Source: an uncultured Oscillospiraceae bacterium
GTDB lineage: Bacteria > Bacillota > Clostridia > Oscillospirales > Oscillospiraceae
Length of the DNA: 64,000 nt
Direction of reading: 5' to 3'
Assembly (NCBI GenBank): GCA_910587255.1
Contig: CAJUKT010000101.1
Span: 1 to 64,000, forward strand
Of the stretch, positions 43,665-52,548 are shown piece after piece (the stretch's first letter is position 1; each line of letters starts with the position of its first letter). The position numbers and the translations under genes were made by a program. The notes beneath the pieces were generated by a model. That model was not told the DNA's origin. It did not search any database and saw only the letters and a program-made list of their open reading frames with translations.

Positions 43665-44064
43665 GGGAAGAACCTCCTTTTTTCTTTTCAGCAGGATTCA
43701 AAATTTTCGGCGGTGCTTTTTCTGCCCCCAGAACCACCATGTTGTCGTAAAGCTCCCGGTATCTCTTAATCTGGCTGTCCGTGAGGGAGACGAAGTCCTC
43801 CCCGTCCACCCCGGTGATGAAGAAGGTGCCCAGGATAAAATCATAGGGGAGCCCGTTTTGATCCACCAGAGGGCGGTTGGGCGGCAGACCCAGGGCTATC
43901 CCGTCCTCGTTGCAAATGAGAGTAGCGGAGTCATTGAAAACCGAAACGGATTCGATATTCCCACCCACGATGGCCTGCAGCACGTCCAGCTCGTCCGGGA
44001 CCTCCTGCACCCGGCAGGGCTTCATCGGTTCCACCACCAGCACTCGAATCGTTTTATCGCTCAT
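43654..44064 (-). CDS. DUF3846-like protein
   Basis: 136 residues from the ATG at 44064 (AAAGAAGGGGGTGCAGT). RVLVVEPMKPCRVQEVPDEL, VFNDSATLICNEDGIALGLP and LGTFFITGVDGEDFVSLTDS match DUF3846, common in ICEs and phages. Function unknown. Confidence 0.8.
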   Translation of the reverse strand: MSDKTIRVLVVEPMKPCRVQEVPDELDVLQAIVGGNIESVSVFNDSATLICNEDGIALGLPPNRPLVDQNGLPYDFILGTFFITGVDGEDFVSLTDSQIKRYRELYDNMVVLGAEKAPPKILNPAEKKKGGSSHER

Positions 44065-44446
44065 ACTGCACCCCCTTCTTTTTATCAGCCTTGGACGGCA
44101 GCTGCGGGGCGGTGGCCGGACGCTCCTGCTCCCGTTCGATCTCCTGGAACATTTTCAATGTCTCCTGGAACGCCATGTACCGCTGGATCTGCTTGGGATC
44201 GTCGGTGATGGTATATGTCGTTTCCCAAAGGGGGCTTCCGTGGTGGCTGACGTCCTCCTGGACGACCAGCGAAGGGTGGTCATCCCTGGTCAGCATGACA
44301 CGGCAGTCCCGGAGCTCCTCGGAACGGTCGTACAGGCCATAGGCCCTGCCGATGGCTTTCAGTGCGTCCATGCAGTCCACCACGGTGGAGCAGTGCCCGT
44401 CCCAGATGTGTACCTCCCCGGACAGGGATATCCTTTTACCGCTCAT
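44054..44446 (-). CDS. Conserved ICE protein of unknown function
   Basis: 130 residues from the ATG at 44446 (AGGAGGGCTCTC). Middle part CRVMLTRDDHPSLVVQEDVS, helical and basic C-terminus. No domain recognised. Joined to both neighbours by 11-base overlaps. Confidence 0.6.
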   Translation of the reverse strand: MSGKRISLSGEVHIWDGHCSTVVDCMDALKAIGRAYGLYDRSEELRDCRVMLTRDDHPSLVVQEDVSHHGSPLWETTYTITDDPKQIQRYMAFQETLKMFQEIEREQERPATAPQLPSKADKKKGVQYER

Positions 44447-45197
44447 GAGAGCCCTCCTTTTTTATTTTGTGGTACCGTTCAGACATGGTGAAAAAATCAC
44501 CTTCCACCGCCAGCCGGGAAACTTCTTCGATGGCTTTCCCAGACTTTAAGTGTTCCGCAGCAGTCCGAAGCTCAAAAGGCGCAAAGGTGAATCTCTGGCC
44601 ATAGTCATAGAGCTGACGCGCAATATTGAGACTGCAGCTGTCCCTGATTACCTTCAACTCACCACAGATCTCGTCAAGAAAGACACCCTTCGGTTCGGTG
44701 CCACTCTCATCCAGGGTATCAGCGTACAAAAGCCAGTTTTTTGTCGCCACCGGGTCTACCTCGCCCAGCAGTTCCGTGATGCAGCCTTGAAATTCTTCCG
44801 AACTCATGGGGGCCGCGTTTTCACCCATAGCCCCATCCGTCCGGCCTGTTTGACCCACAGCCTGAACCATGGTGTCCCCTGCGGCAGAGTCCTCCCGGCA
44901 TTGCGGCAGATCGAAGCCAAGGAATCGGATGTCCCCATCAGACAGCCCCATGTCACCGTGGAGCGCGGCATAAAGCTGGGCGCTGTCGTTGTGTTCGCCC
45001 ATGTAGCCGATGATGGCGTCAAAAAGCTGCTGCTGGGGTTCCAGCTGTTTGGCGGCATCGGCCAGCGCGTCGGCGTAGCCATGGAGCCATGCGGCATTAT
45101 AGCTGTCCTGGGACGGTTCCTGGTTGGCGCGGGCACGGGCCAGCTCGGCGGAAGCGGCAATGGCGCCGATACTGGACAGATCGTATTTATCGCTCAT
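44436..45197 (-). CDS. Conserved ICE protein of unknown function
   Basis: 253 residues from the ATG at 45197 (ACGGAGGGTCAGCC). N-terminal helical part with WLHGYADALADAAKQLEPQQ. The C-terminal ~75 residues (ARQLYDYGQRFTFAPFELRT) form a second conserved patch. Probably two small domains joined. Function unknown. Confidence 0.55.
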   Translation of the reverse strand: MSDKYDLSSIGAIAASAELARARANQEPSQDSYNAAWLHGYADALADAAKQLEPQQQLFDAIIGYMGEHNDSAQLYAALHGDMGLSDGDIRFLGFDLPQCREDSAAGDTMVQAVGQTGRTDGAMGENAAPMSSEEFQGCITELLGEVDPVATKNWLLYADTLDESGTEPKGVFLDEICGELKVIRDSCSLNIARQLYDYGQRFTFAPFELRTAAEHLKSGKAIEEVSRLAVEGDFFTMSERYHKIKKEGSHER

Positions 45198-45699
45198 GGC
45201 TGACCCTCCGTTTCTCGGCCTTCACCGCGGCGGCGTTGATCTGCTTTGTTGCGTCATGGACTTCCTGCGCCACATGATCCCATGCCTTTTTCAGTTCGTC
45301 CACCGGCAGGCCGTTTTGGCGATAACCCTCCAGGATGCCGTTGTAATAGCCGGGGGACGGCAGCTTCGCCTCACGAAAGCGCTCATCCATGACATAGGCC
45401 ATGACAGACAGGGAACGGCCCTCGCTGTCCCGAACAGTGACTGCCCGCTTGTCGTAAAAGCGGGGATACCCCTCATAACGATCCAGGGACTGTTCGCACT
45501 TCCGCGTGATGCTCCACAGCAGGCCGGTCACGGTCTCACCCTCACGGGGCGCGATGGTCGCAAAGCCGCCGCGGCGGAACAGCAGCTCCCAGCCCTCCAG
45601 CGTTACCAGCCCCACCACCTGGGCATCGGGGCAGCGGTACGCCATCTGATCCAGGTTGATGTTGGAGCCGTAAGCAAAATAAAGGGAATTTTCAGCCAT
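45187..45699 (-). CDS. Gamma-glutamylcyclotransferase-like protein
   Basis: 170 residues from the ATG at 45699 (GGAGGTGCTGCGGG). The N-terminal LYFAYGSNINLDQMAYRCPD is the substrate-loop signature of the GGCT/AIG2 fold, and an acidic residue in YEGYPRFYDK fits the catalytic Glu. Family members release 5-oxoproline from gamma-glutamyl groups. The nearby amidoligase makes such bonds, so the two may act as an antagonistic pair. Confidence 0.88.
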   Translation of the reverse strand: MAENSLYFAYGSNINLDQMAYRCPDAQVVGLVTLEGWELLFRRGGFATIAPREGETVTGLLWSITRKCEQSLDRYEGYPRFYDKRAVTVRDSEGRSLSVMAYVMDERFREAKLPSPGYYNGILEGYRQNGLPVDELKKAWDHVAQEVHDATKQINAAAVKAEKRRVSHER

Positions 45700-45943
45700 C
45701 CCGCAGCACCTCCAGCGCTCCATATTTGGCCAAGTGGTCGATCATGGCCTGGGCCTGGCGCTCCACGCTGCCCTCCGGCAGGGGGCAGTCCAACCCGGTG
45801 GTGCGGATAAAATTTGCCCGGAGCTGCTGGAGGTAGCTCTGGGCGTCCGGGTGCTCGGTGGGGTCGAAGGAGGACAGCCGGAGCTGGTCCATGATGGCCG
45901 TGCCGGTACCCTCATAAATGGTTTCGTCAATGCGAATTTTCAT
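45692..45943 (-). CDS. Small protein between amidoligase and cyclotransferase
   Basis: 83 residues from the ATG at 45943 (CGAGAGGTGAGC). Acidic, with TIYEGTGTAIMDQLRLSSFD and QAQAMIDHLAKYGALEVLRD. It may be a target or partner of the amidoligase; nothing in the sequence proves it. Overlaps the cyclotransferase start by 8 bases. Confidence 0.6.
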   Translation of the reverse strand: MKIRIDETIYEGTGTAIMDQLRLSSFDPTEHPDAQSYLQQLRANFIRTTGLDCPLPEGSVERQAQAMIDHLAKYGALEVLRDG

Positions 45944-45945
45944 GC

Positions 45946-46908
45946 TCACCTCTCGTTTCCACGGTTTCGTTTTTTCTTTCTGTTGACTTCATAGCTGTCC
46001 TTATCGTGGCGCCACGCGCGGTCACCATCAAGGTTTTGCAGCAGCTGATCCCGGGTCTCCTTGAACTCCGGCCCGTTCAGCCCCAGGCGCACCAGCCACA
46101 CCCGGAAGGTGAACAGCTCGTTGTCGCTCTGGGTCTTGCGCATGACGGTGCTGCGCTGGGCGATGGCCTGGGAGGACATGGCCAGGCACAGGTTCACATA
46201 GGCCGCCACCCGCGCGGGGTCTAACGTGGAATTAAAACAGCGGAATTCCACCGTGCCGCGATAAAAAACAGAATGTAAATTCAGGGCATGGTAACGCGTC
46301 CAATTGTAGTGGTCGGTGTGCCCATCCCGCCCTCCGTACCAGATGGCTTCCAGTTCGGTGAGATCTTTCGTCTCGTCCGAGGACAGTGTCCGCGCCTGGC
46401 GCAGCATATTTTCCCGGACTTTTTTGCAGTATTCATCCGCACGGTTGGGATCCACTTGCAGCGCTTTGAACAGGATATCTTCTTTGGAGTACATGATCCC
46501 GATGAGGTTTTTCAGGCTCTGGCGGTTGTGGTTGGCGGCGTCCACATGGACGTGGATGCCGCAGGAGTTGTTCACCTTGGCCCCAGCCTGGGCCAGCACC
46601 CGCAGGCAGTCCCGCAGTACAGGAAGCCGGCTGTAGGCGAGCTTTGGTGTCACCATCTCTACTTTGTAGTCGCTGTCACTGGTTCCTCGATAACCGCTTC
46701 CAACCTTATGCTCTGCGCGGATGCTGGAGTCGCTCATCAGTTTCCACACTTTTCGCTTGGTGTCAGTGACGCTCCATGCGCCATAGGTACCGCCTGTATA
46801 GCGGGCTTCCGTCCCAAAATATGCGGCCAGTGCCCGGGCGGCGTCCTCCCGGGTGAGACCCGTCATCTCCACCTCCACGCCGAAGTATTGATCCTTCAAG
46901 CCGATCAT
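45946..46908 (-). CDS. Amidoligase-family enzyme
   Basis: 320 residues. Start FGVEVEMTGLTREDAARALA and GIHVHVDAANHNRQSLKNLI, YRGTVEFRCFNSTLDP are the glutamine-synthetase-like active-site patterns of the amidoligase family. These ATP-dependent ligases join amines to glutamyl carboxylates. Co-location with a gamma-glutamylcyclotransferase is an established theme for this family. The target, perhaps a protein or wall peptide, is unknown. Confidence 0.88.
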   Translation of the reverse strand: MIGLKDQYFGVEVEMTGLTREDAARALAAYFGTEARYTGGTYGAWSVTDTKRKVWKLMSDSSIRAEHKVGSGYRGTSDSDYKVEMVTPKLAYSRLPVLRDCLRVLAQAGAKVNNSCGIHVHVDAANHNRQSLKNLIGIMYSKEDILFKALQVDPNRADEYCKKVRENMLRQARTLSSDETKDLTELEAIWYGGRDGHTDHYNWTRYHALNLHSVFYRGTVEFRCFNSTLDPARVAAYVNLCLAMSSQAIAQRSTVMRKTQSDNELFTFRVWLVRLGLNGPEFKETRDQLLQNLDGDRAWRHDKDSYEVNRKKKRNRGNER

Positions 46909-48068
46909 GCCGCCGCGCCTCCCCGGATTTCATCATCCATGGCCCGGATGCGGTGCCCGATGGCCTCGATCACATTGACGGTGACACTGTTGCCCGCCTG
47001 CTTGTACACCTGGGCGTCCGAATTGATGGCCAGAATCTTGTCGATCTGATCCTCATCGAAACCCTGGAGACGGAGGCACTCCCGGGGCATCAAACGGCGG
47101 ATGCGCCCGCCCCGCTCCACCAGTCCTGGGACGCTGTTGGCCTGCAGCGTGTGGGCAATATCGTGGCCCACGCGGCCGCGGCGTGTACTGCTCCCCATAT
47201 AATCCAGGGCCACCGTGTCACCGGGATAGGCTTCCTTATAGCCTTTTTTCGTGCCGTTTTTAATTTGCAGCACCCCGGAGCGCTCCCTGGGGTGAGTGGA
47301 TAGGCTTGTCTGCCCATACCGAGCAGTGAGGCACCGGGCCACATTGCTGGGCTGGGGATGGCCCGCGCACAAATCCACCAGGTACAGCCCCGTTTTGCCG
47401 CCCATGCCGCCCGCGCCCGACGTCTGGGTGCAGGCTACTCCTGCGGGGTCGTAGACCCGGGAGCCCTGCGGCCCCCCGATGATTTGTATAAGAGCTTTTC
47501 CGTCATTTCCGGCGAGAGGAAATACTTTTCCGGCGCATCGGGGATCAAGATATCCGATAATGAACACCCTTCGCCGCGATTGAGGCACGCCGTGGTCGGC
47601 GCTGTTAGCACAAAACCATTCCAAACCATACCCCAACTCATAAAGCGTGGTGAGGATGGCGCAAAATGTGCGGCCCTGGTCATGCGAAAGCAGTCCGGGG
47701 ACGTTCTCAAGCAGAAGATACGCAGGCCGTCTGGCTTCAACCAGTCGGGCAAGCTCAAAGAACAGGGTTCCACGGGCGTCTGCGAAGCCCTTTCGCTTCC
47801 CGCTGAGGCTGAACGGCTGGCACGGAAAACCGGCGCAGAGCAGATCAAATCCCGGCATAGTTCCGGGGTCAATTTTTGTGGCGTCTGGATAATATACTTC
47901 CTCCTCTCCGATGTCGTGGATGGCGCGGTAGCTGGCGTCGGCGTACTTGTCGATCTCGCAGTGGCCGACGCACTGAAAACCGCCCGCGCGGGTCAGTCCG
48001 GCCCGGAAGCCGCCGATGCCCGCGAACATATCAAAATAGCGGATCAGGTTTTTCTTCACCTCCATCAT
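46905..48068 (-). CDS. C5-cytosine DNA methyltransferase
   Basis: About 387 residues from the ATG at 48068; the start is uncertain because GGAGG lies inside the first codons. Motif I FDMFAGIGGFRAGL, motif IV GFPCQPFSLSGKR with the catalytic Cys83, motif VI LLLENVPGLL and motif X QAGNSVTVNVIEAIG are all present. No cognate endonuclease is seen. Probably protects the ICE from host restriction. Confidence 0.93.
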   Translation of the reverse strand: MMEVKKNLIRYFDMFAGIGGFRAGLTRAGGFQCVGHCEIDKYADASYRAIHDIGEEEVYYPDATKIDPGTMPGFDLLCAGFPCQPFSLSGKRKGFADARGTLFFELARLVEARRPAYLLLENVPGLLSHDQGRTFCAILTTLYELGYGLEWFCANSADHGVPQSRRRVFIIGYLDPRCAGKVFPLAGNDGKALIQIIGGPQGSRVYDPAGVACTQTSGAGGMGGKTGLYLVDLCAGHPQPSNVARCLTARYGQTSLSTHPRERSGVLQIKNGTKKGYKEAYPGDTVALDYMGSSTRRGRVGHDIAHTLQANSVPGLVERGGRIRRLMPRECLRLQGFDEDQIDKILAINSDAQVYKQAGNSVTVNVIEAIGHRIRAMDDEIRGGAAA

Positions 48069-48351
48069 TTTGCAGCGCAAGCAGAAAGCCGAGGACGTCA
48101 TCCCCGACATCCCCGGCCCCCTGTGGCTGCTCTGATTCTTCTTTTACAAAGCCGGCACCGCCCAGCTCCTCCCGGATGGCGGTGCGGACGGCATCCAGCA
48201 GGCTGTCCCGGTCATGTTCCCGGCAGACTGCGAGGCACAGGGCGTCTATCCGCTGGCCCACCGGGACGGCGGACAGGATGTCCCACGCCTCCCGCTGGAG
48301 CGGTGAGGTCATGGAAAAGGACAGGTTCAGCCGCCTCCGGTCACTCATCAT
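48031..48351 (-). CDS. ParR-like partner of ParM
   Basis: 106 residues from ATGATG at 48351, overlapping the ParM stop. The N-terminal RRRLNLSFSMTSPLQREAWD looks like a ribbon-helix-helix DNA-binding start, and the C-terminal tail is acidic and flexible. Size and position directly after a ParM gene fit a ParR/StbB adaptor. Confidence 0.65.
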   Translation of the reverse strand: MMSDRRRLNLSFSMTSPLQREAWDILSAVPVGQRIDALCLAVCREHDRDSLLDAVRTAIREELGGAGFVKEESEQPQGAGDVGDDVLGFLLALQNDGGEEKPDPLF

Positions 48352-49270
48352 TTTGCTGTGCCAGCAGTTGTTCCGCCAGCCGTTCATAGCCCTTGGCGTT
48401 CAGGCATACGTCATCCAGGATCAGCGGGCGGCACAGGCCGTCTGCGGCGGTCACATGGCGCTTCATCAACGCCGCGCCGCCGCCCAGGAAGATGGTGGGC
48501 ATGGCCCGCACATCCAGGCCGCTCTCGGTGATGGCGGACAGCAGGCGGCGGGTGTAGGCCCCGGCCTCCCGGTGGATGATCGTTTTGGCATTGTTATCTA
48601 CGCTACTGGGTTCCCCGCACAGAACGCTCTCGATCTGCGCCGCCGTCAGGGACAGGCCCAGGGTGCGGCGGACGTGCTCGGAGATCTCGTCCAGACAGCG
48701 GATCATGCCCAGCTCCAGGCTCCGGCAGGTGGCGGCGTTGGGGATGCGCCCGTCCAGCCGCATCAGATCCACTGTCCAGCCGCCGATGTCCGCCACGATG
48801 ACGGAGGGCTCGTCCAGCAGGGTGCTCTGGGTGAGCACAGCGGCGTACCCCTGGGGGAACAGGGACACCCGCCCAATGGTGATGGTGTAAGTAGCCCACT
48901 CATAGCGGAAGGTCACCGGCTGACCGTCCCGGAGCAGGTACTCCTTGAACTTCTTCTTATCCCGCCCAAAGCTGGTGAGGGGCAGGCCCGCCGCCAGGTG
49001 GACGGTGGCCGCAGGCCCCGCCTGGCGGTGCTCCAGTTCCTTGGCGATGGCCGCCAGGGTGAGCAGATAGTAGTCCTCCGTCTGCGTCTTATCCTTCTGA
49101 AGCGGTTGGCGGCCGGTGCCGACGACGTAGAATCTGCCGTCCAGCTCCAGCACGTCCTTGCGGGTGTAGGGCTCATGCTCATACTCCACCAGTCCGGTTG
49201 GGAAGGAGAAGTGGGCCGTTTTCATGGCAGCATAGCCATGGTCGATGCCGATTATGATGGTGTCGTTCAT
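48341..49270 (-). CDS. ParM/StbA actin-like segregation ATPase
   Basis: 309 residues. Actin-fold nucleotide motifs GIDHGYAAMK, VIVADIGGWTVDLM and FLGGGAALMK. ParM filaments push plasmid copies apart. With the ParR-like gene downstream, it forms a segregation system that would stabilise the excised, circular ICE. Confidence 0.9.
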   Translation of the reverse strand: MNDTIIIGIDHGYAAMKTAHFSFPTGLVEYEHEPYTRKDVLELDGRFYVVGTGRQPLQKDKTQTEDYYLLTLAAIAKELEHRQAGPAATVHLAAGLPLTSFGRDKKKFKEYLLRDGQPVTFRYEWATYTITIGRVSLFPQGYAAVLTQSTLLDEPSVIVADIGGWTVDLMRLDGRIPNAATCRSLELGMIRCLDEISEHVRRTLGLSLTAAQIESVLCGEPSSVDNNAKTIIHREAGAYTRRLLSAITESGLDVRAMPTIFLGGGAALMKRHVTAADGLCRPLILDDVCLNAKGYERLAEQLLAQQNDE

Positions 49271-49308
49271 CGTTCATGTCCTTTCGCTTTTTGTGCATTT
49301 TCGAATAC

Positions 49309-49986
49309 TCATCGCGCACCCCTGTCTGTTACCCTTTTGTTTTTCTGTGCCGTTTTGCGTGCCGCCTGGATCTCCGGGTTAGTCAGGTTCCAGCTCGGAT
49401 AGTGGATTTTTGCCTGGGCGATCAGCTGCGCCGGGGGAAAATATTTGGCGCACAGCCTGGGCAGATAGGCCGGGACATCCAGCCAGTCGTAGGGATAGCC
49501 GATGCCCTCACCGTACACGATGTCCTTCTTCAGCTCCGCCTTCAGCGCGTGATATTGGGCCGGGTCGAAGTCCTGAAACGTGTCCCGCCCGGTCAGTTCC
49601 TCGTAGGCATAGTCACCCATGCGAGGCAGGGAGTCAAACTGCCAGTCCTGATAGGGCGGCGCGTCCGCCAGGGAATCCGGGTCTTTCAGCGCCGCCATGT
49701 ACACATCTTTGCCCTGGGCCACCAGCCATTGCCGGAAGTCCATGAAGCCATCATCGGAGCAGCCGCCCCGCTCCATGACCAGGGCGGCAGTCCATAGCCC
49801 GTATTGGTATGCCAAGTCCATGTAGACCCGGGCGATGGTATCGAAGGTCTTAGCTTGCTCCGGCCCCATGGACACCAGCTGGCCCACCAGCCAATCACTG
49901 GCCTCATTCGGGTCGTGATCCCAATGCTCCTTCGCCTGGTCGATCAGCGACCAGAAGGTATCTGCATTCAGTTCAGATTTGCTCAA
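49309..49986 (-). CDS. Conserved protein, possibly DUF4240
   Basis: 225 residues from TTG at 49986 (AGAGAGGTGATGTCCG). Start NADTFWSLIDQAKEHWDHDP and VYMDLAYQYGLWTAALVMER, FMDFRQWLVAQGKDVYMAAL match DUF4240 as I know it. Function unknown; the family is frequent in toxin-immunity and defence contexts. Confidence 0.7.
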   Translation of the reverse strand: MSKSELNADTFWSLIDQAKEHWDHDPNEASDWLVGQLVSMGPEQAKTFDTIARVYMDLAYQYGLWTAALVMERGGCSDDGFMDFRQWLVAQGKDVYMAALKDPDSLADAPPYQDWQFDSLPRMGDYAYEELTGRDTFQDFDPAQYHALKAELKKDIVYGEGIGYPYDWLDVPAYLPRLCAKYFPPAQLIAQAKIHYPSWNLTNPEIQAARKTAQKNKRVTDRGAR

Positions 49987-50621
49987 CGGACATCACCTCT
50001 CTTTTGCTCGGGTTGACGGCCTTTTGCCGTCTCCCGCACAGATTCTTGACCAGGGGTAAGGATTTCCTGAAAACCAAGGCGCATCAACACACCCTCATAC
50101 AGTTCCCGCTCAAATTCCCGGTATTCCGGGGCGGCGGTGTCGATCTCCATCAGGGTGGCCTTTTCATGGCAGGTTCCGGGGACGATTTCCCACTTCACCG
50201 CGTGGAAATAGGCGGCGGTGAGGTAGCGCAGGAGCCGATAGCCATCCGCTTCCTCGAACATCCCCCGGTTGTCCTCATAGGGAAATGCGCTGCACACATC
50301 GATGCCCGTCAGCCGCTTTGCTGTGCGGTACAATTCAAAACCATGCTTGTCCAAGTGAGGGGCGATGGTGTGATAGAGCTGTTTCATGTCCCCGGGAGAT
50401 GTGGGGCTGGGGCAGACTGCCAGAAGCGCGGCGCGGTAGCTGCTGGCTTCGCATTTTGCTTGATCCACTTGGCTCTCCCACAGCAGGTCATTGGTTTCAG
50501 CCTGACCGATGCAGACATCCAATTCACGCTCGGTTTCCCGGAGCCTTTCCTGCGTAGCCGCTAACTCATCCAGAATATCCGGTTTACTCAAAATGGCCCG
50601 GAGGTTTTTCCAAAATCCCAT
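49983..50621 (-). CDS. Conserved protein of unknown function
   Basis: 212 residues from the ATG at 50621. The N-terminal ~60 residues form a coiled coil (ELAATQERLRETERELDVCI), followed by a mixed domain with LTGIDVCSAFPYEDNRGMFE. No domain recognised. Coupled to the DUF4240 gene by a 4-base overlap. Confidence 0.6.
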   Translation of the reverse strand: MGFWKNLRAILSKPDILDELAATQERLRETERELDVCIGQAETNDLLWESQVDQAKCEASSYRAALLAVCPSPTSPGDMKQLYHTIAPHLDKHGFELYRTAKRLTGIDVCSAFPYEDNRGMFEEADGYRLLRYLTAAYFHAVKWEIVPGTCHEKATLMEIDTAAPEYREFERELYEGVLMRLGFQEILTPGQESVRETAKGRQPEQKRGDVR

Positions 50622-50623
50622 GG

Positions 50624-51046
50624 TCAGCCCACTCTTTTGAACCGGGAAACCAGACGTTCCAGCACCCGGATGCGTCCCTGCACCTTGGCGGCGGATTCGT
50701 CCAGCCCGCTCATCTGCGCCTGGATGCGGCGGCGGATGGCCTTCAGCTTCTGCTGGTCGTTGCAGCACTGCACCACCACGTACTCGCTGCCATGGGCCAG
50801 CACCTCCCGTTTGCCGCCCTCATCCCGGAGGCTGGCCATCAGGCGCTGGCCCAGCCGCTTGCGGTAGCTGGCCTGGAGCGAGGGCACATCGCCGCAGACG
50901 TCGTACTTTTCCAGGATGGCGGCGATCTCGCCGGAGCTGATCCTCATATTGGTGAACAGCCTGTCCAGAATCTCCGCCTCCGCCTGGGGCGGCAGGACAG
51001 GTCTGCCGGGAGGGCCGGTCACCTTTGCGGGGCTCTTATTGCTCAT
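50624..51046 (-). CDS. Conserved helical protein of unknown function
   Basis: 140 residues from the ATG at 51046 (GGAAGGAGGCCGAACG). Helical, basic C-terminus (KLKAIRRRIQAQMSGLDESA). A helix-turn-helix-like segment may lie in RISSGEIAAILEKYDV. Could bind nucleic acid. Confidence 0.6.
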   Translation of the reverse strand: MSNKSPAKVTGPPGRPVLPPQAEAEILDRLFTNMRISSGEIAAILEKYDVCGDVPSLQASYRKRLGQRLMASLRDEGGKREVLAHGSEYVVVQCCNDQQKLKAIRRRIQAQMSGLDESAAKVQGRIRVLERLVSRFKRVG

Positions 51047-51561
51047 CGTTCGGCCTCCTTCCGTTTGGGCGCTTTGTGCGCCGCCTTGAGCTGGTGCGGA
51101 AGATGGTTCTGTGGATCGGGGGCACCTTGAGCCAACTCCGGCCCAAGCTGATTGAGCCGCTCCACCATCTGCCGCACGTTGCCGCACTGAAACTCCGGCT
51201 CCTGGAAGCCATACCGCTCGGTGTACAGCGTCCACTTGGACTTCTCATGGGGGCTGTCCTTGGTGACCACGAAGTATTTCCCGTCACGTTCCCCAGACAG
51301 AGGCTCGAAGCGCACATCGTCATACAGCGGCCCGCTCAGGGGACAGTTGTTCTTGAACCAGAGGTAGTAATTGTCCAGGATGAAGGGGTCGGTGATGCCC
51401 ATGACCACCGGGGCGATCTTCTTCAGGCGGCCCGCCAGCCCCTCGTCCCGGCAGAACCAGTCGTACCAGCCCGCCTCGATCTGGACGGCTCGGCTCTGAC
51501 TGGCGAAGGCACCCATTCGGTACAGATCCTGCCATTGCCGGACAGAGACATTGTCACGCAT
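51043..51561 (-). CDS. Conserved ICE protein of unknown function
   Basis: 172 residues from the ATG at 51561 (GGGGAGGGATGACC). Aromatic-rich (AGWYDWFCRDEGLAGRLKKI, DNYYLWFKNNCPLSGPLYDD), basic tail. I know such proteins from Firmicute ICEs but not their role. Confidence 0.6.
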   Translation of the reverse strand: MRDNVSVRQWQDLYRMGAFASQSRAVQIEAGWYDWFCRDEGLAGRLKKIAPVVMGITDPFILDNYYLWFKNNCPLSGPLYDDVRFEPLSGERDGKYFVVTKDSPHEKSKWTLYTERYGFQEPEFQCGNVRQMVERLNQLGPELAQGAPDPQNHLPHQLKAAHKAPKRKEAER

Positions 51562-51632
51562 GGTCATCCCTCCCCGGCATTTGTATCGATTTCTTCAACG
51601 AAACACTCCTTTCTCGCACAAAGCAATATTTT

Positions 51633-52475
51633 TCAGCCGCTGTTTACCTGCATGGTGTAGTGGTTCTCTTTGGAGGCGGGGGCGTCAAACAGCGCCGCCA
51701 GCAGGTAGGCTTTTGTGTTGCGCACCCGCCTGCTGTTCTCCAGGATGGCATCCAGGATACGCTCGATGTGGGAGCTGTTCAGCTGGGCGAAGCGCTCCCG
51801 CACGAAGGCCGTGGGGTACTCCCGCTCCTGACCGACGTGGATGGTGGGGCTCTCGGCCAGGGACACCTCCAGCATGATCTCCACGAACTCGTCGATCTGT
51901 CCCTGGTTCTCCACGGTGCGGATGGTGTCGTACTCGATCTGCGCCTGGATCTCTGCCCGCCGCGCGCGCACCTGTCCTTCCGTCAGACAGGATAGATTAG
52001 TTTTTGATCCATCCGTACTTACTTGATTTATATTTAATTGCGCAGGATTCCCCGCAAATGGTGCCACCGCACCCGGCCCCACCGCATACGGGTTTTCCGT
52101 ATGTGGAGCAGGCATATCCGGCCCTTCCGCCCCCGGTGAGGGCGCATCCGGCTCCTCCGGCGCTGGCGGCGTGTTCGGCTGGATAGGCTGCTCATAAATC
52201 ACGTACTCGGTGTCAGTGATGCGGCCATCAGGGCCACGCAGCCTGCGGCGGATGATGTAGCCCGCCTTCTCCAGCTCTTGGATGCCGCTGCGGATGGCGT
52301 CCACGCCCTCCTTGCAGATGGCGGCCAGACCCCGGGTGGTGTAGTTCCAGGTATCGGGCAGAGAAAGCATGATGGACAGCAGGCCCTTGGCCTTCAGGGA
52401 CAGATTCATATCCTTCAAATGATGGTTGCATATGACGGTGTAATCCCGTGTGCGTTCCACTCGAAAAACTGCCAT
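51633..52475 (-). CDS. Replication-initiator-like HTH protein (DUF6017 type)
   Basis: 280 residues. N-terminal winged helix (KAKGLLSIMLSLPDTWNYTT then GLAAICKEGVDAIRSGIQEL), a Pro-rich linker (about 95-150) and a C-terminal helical DUF6017-like part (QIEYDTIRTVENQGQIDEFV). Equivalent ICE genes are often called RepA-like or HTH proteins and may support replication of the circular form. Confidence 0.78.
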   Translation of the reverse strand: MAVFRVERTRDYTVICNHHLKDMNLSLKAKGLLSIMLSLPDTWNYTTRGLAAICKEGVDAIRSGIQELEKAGYIIRRRLRGPDGRITDTEYVIYEQPIQPNTPPAPEEPDAPSPGAEGPDMPAPHTENPYAVGPGAVAPFAGNPAQLNINQVSTDGSKTNLSCLTEGQVRARRAEIQAQIEYDTIRTVENQGQIDEFVEIMLEVSLAESPTIHVGQEREYPTAFVRERFAQLNSSHIERILDAILENSRRVRNTKAYLLAALFDAPASKENHYTMQVNSG

Positions 52476-52548
52476 TTATAAAACAACTCCAATCAAAAAT
52501 ATGGGGCCAAGGTACTGACGCACCTCGGCCCCGCCAATTATTGTTCAG

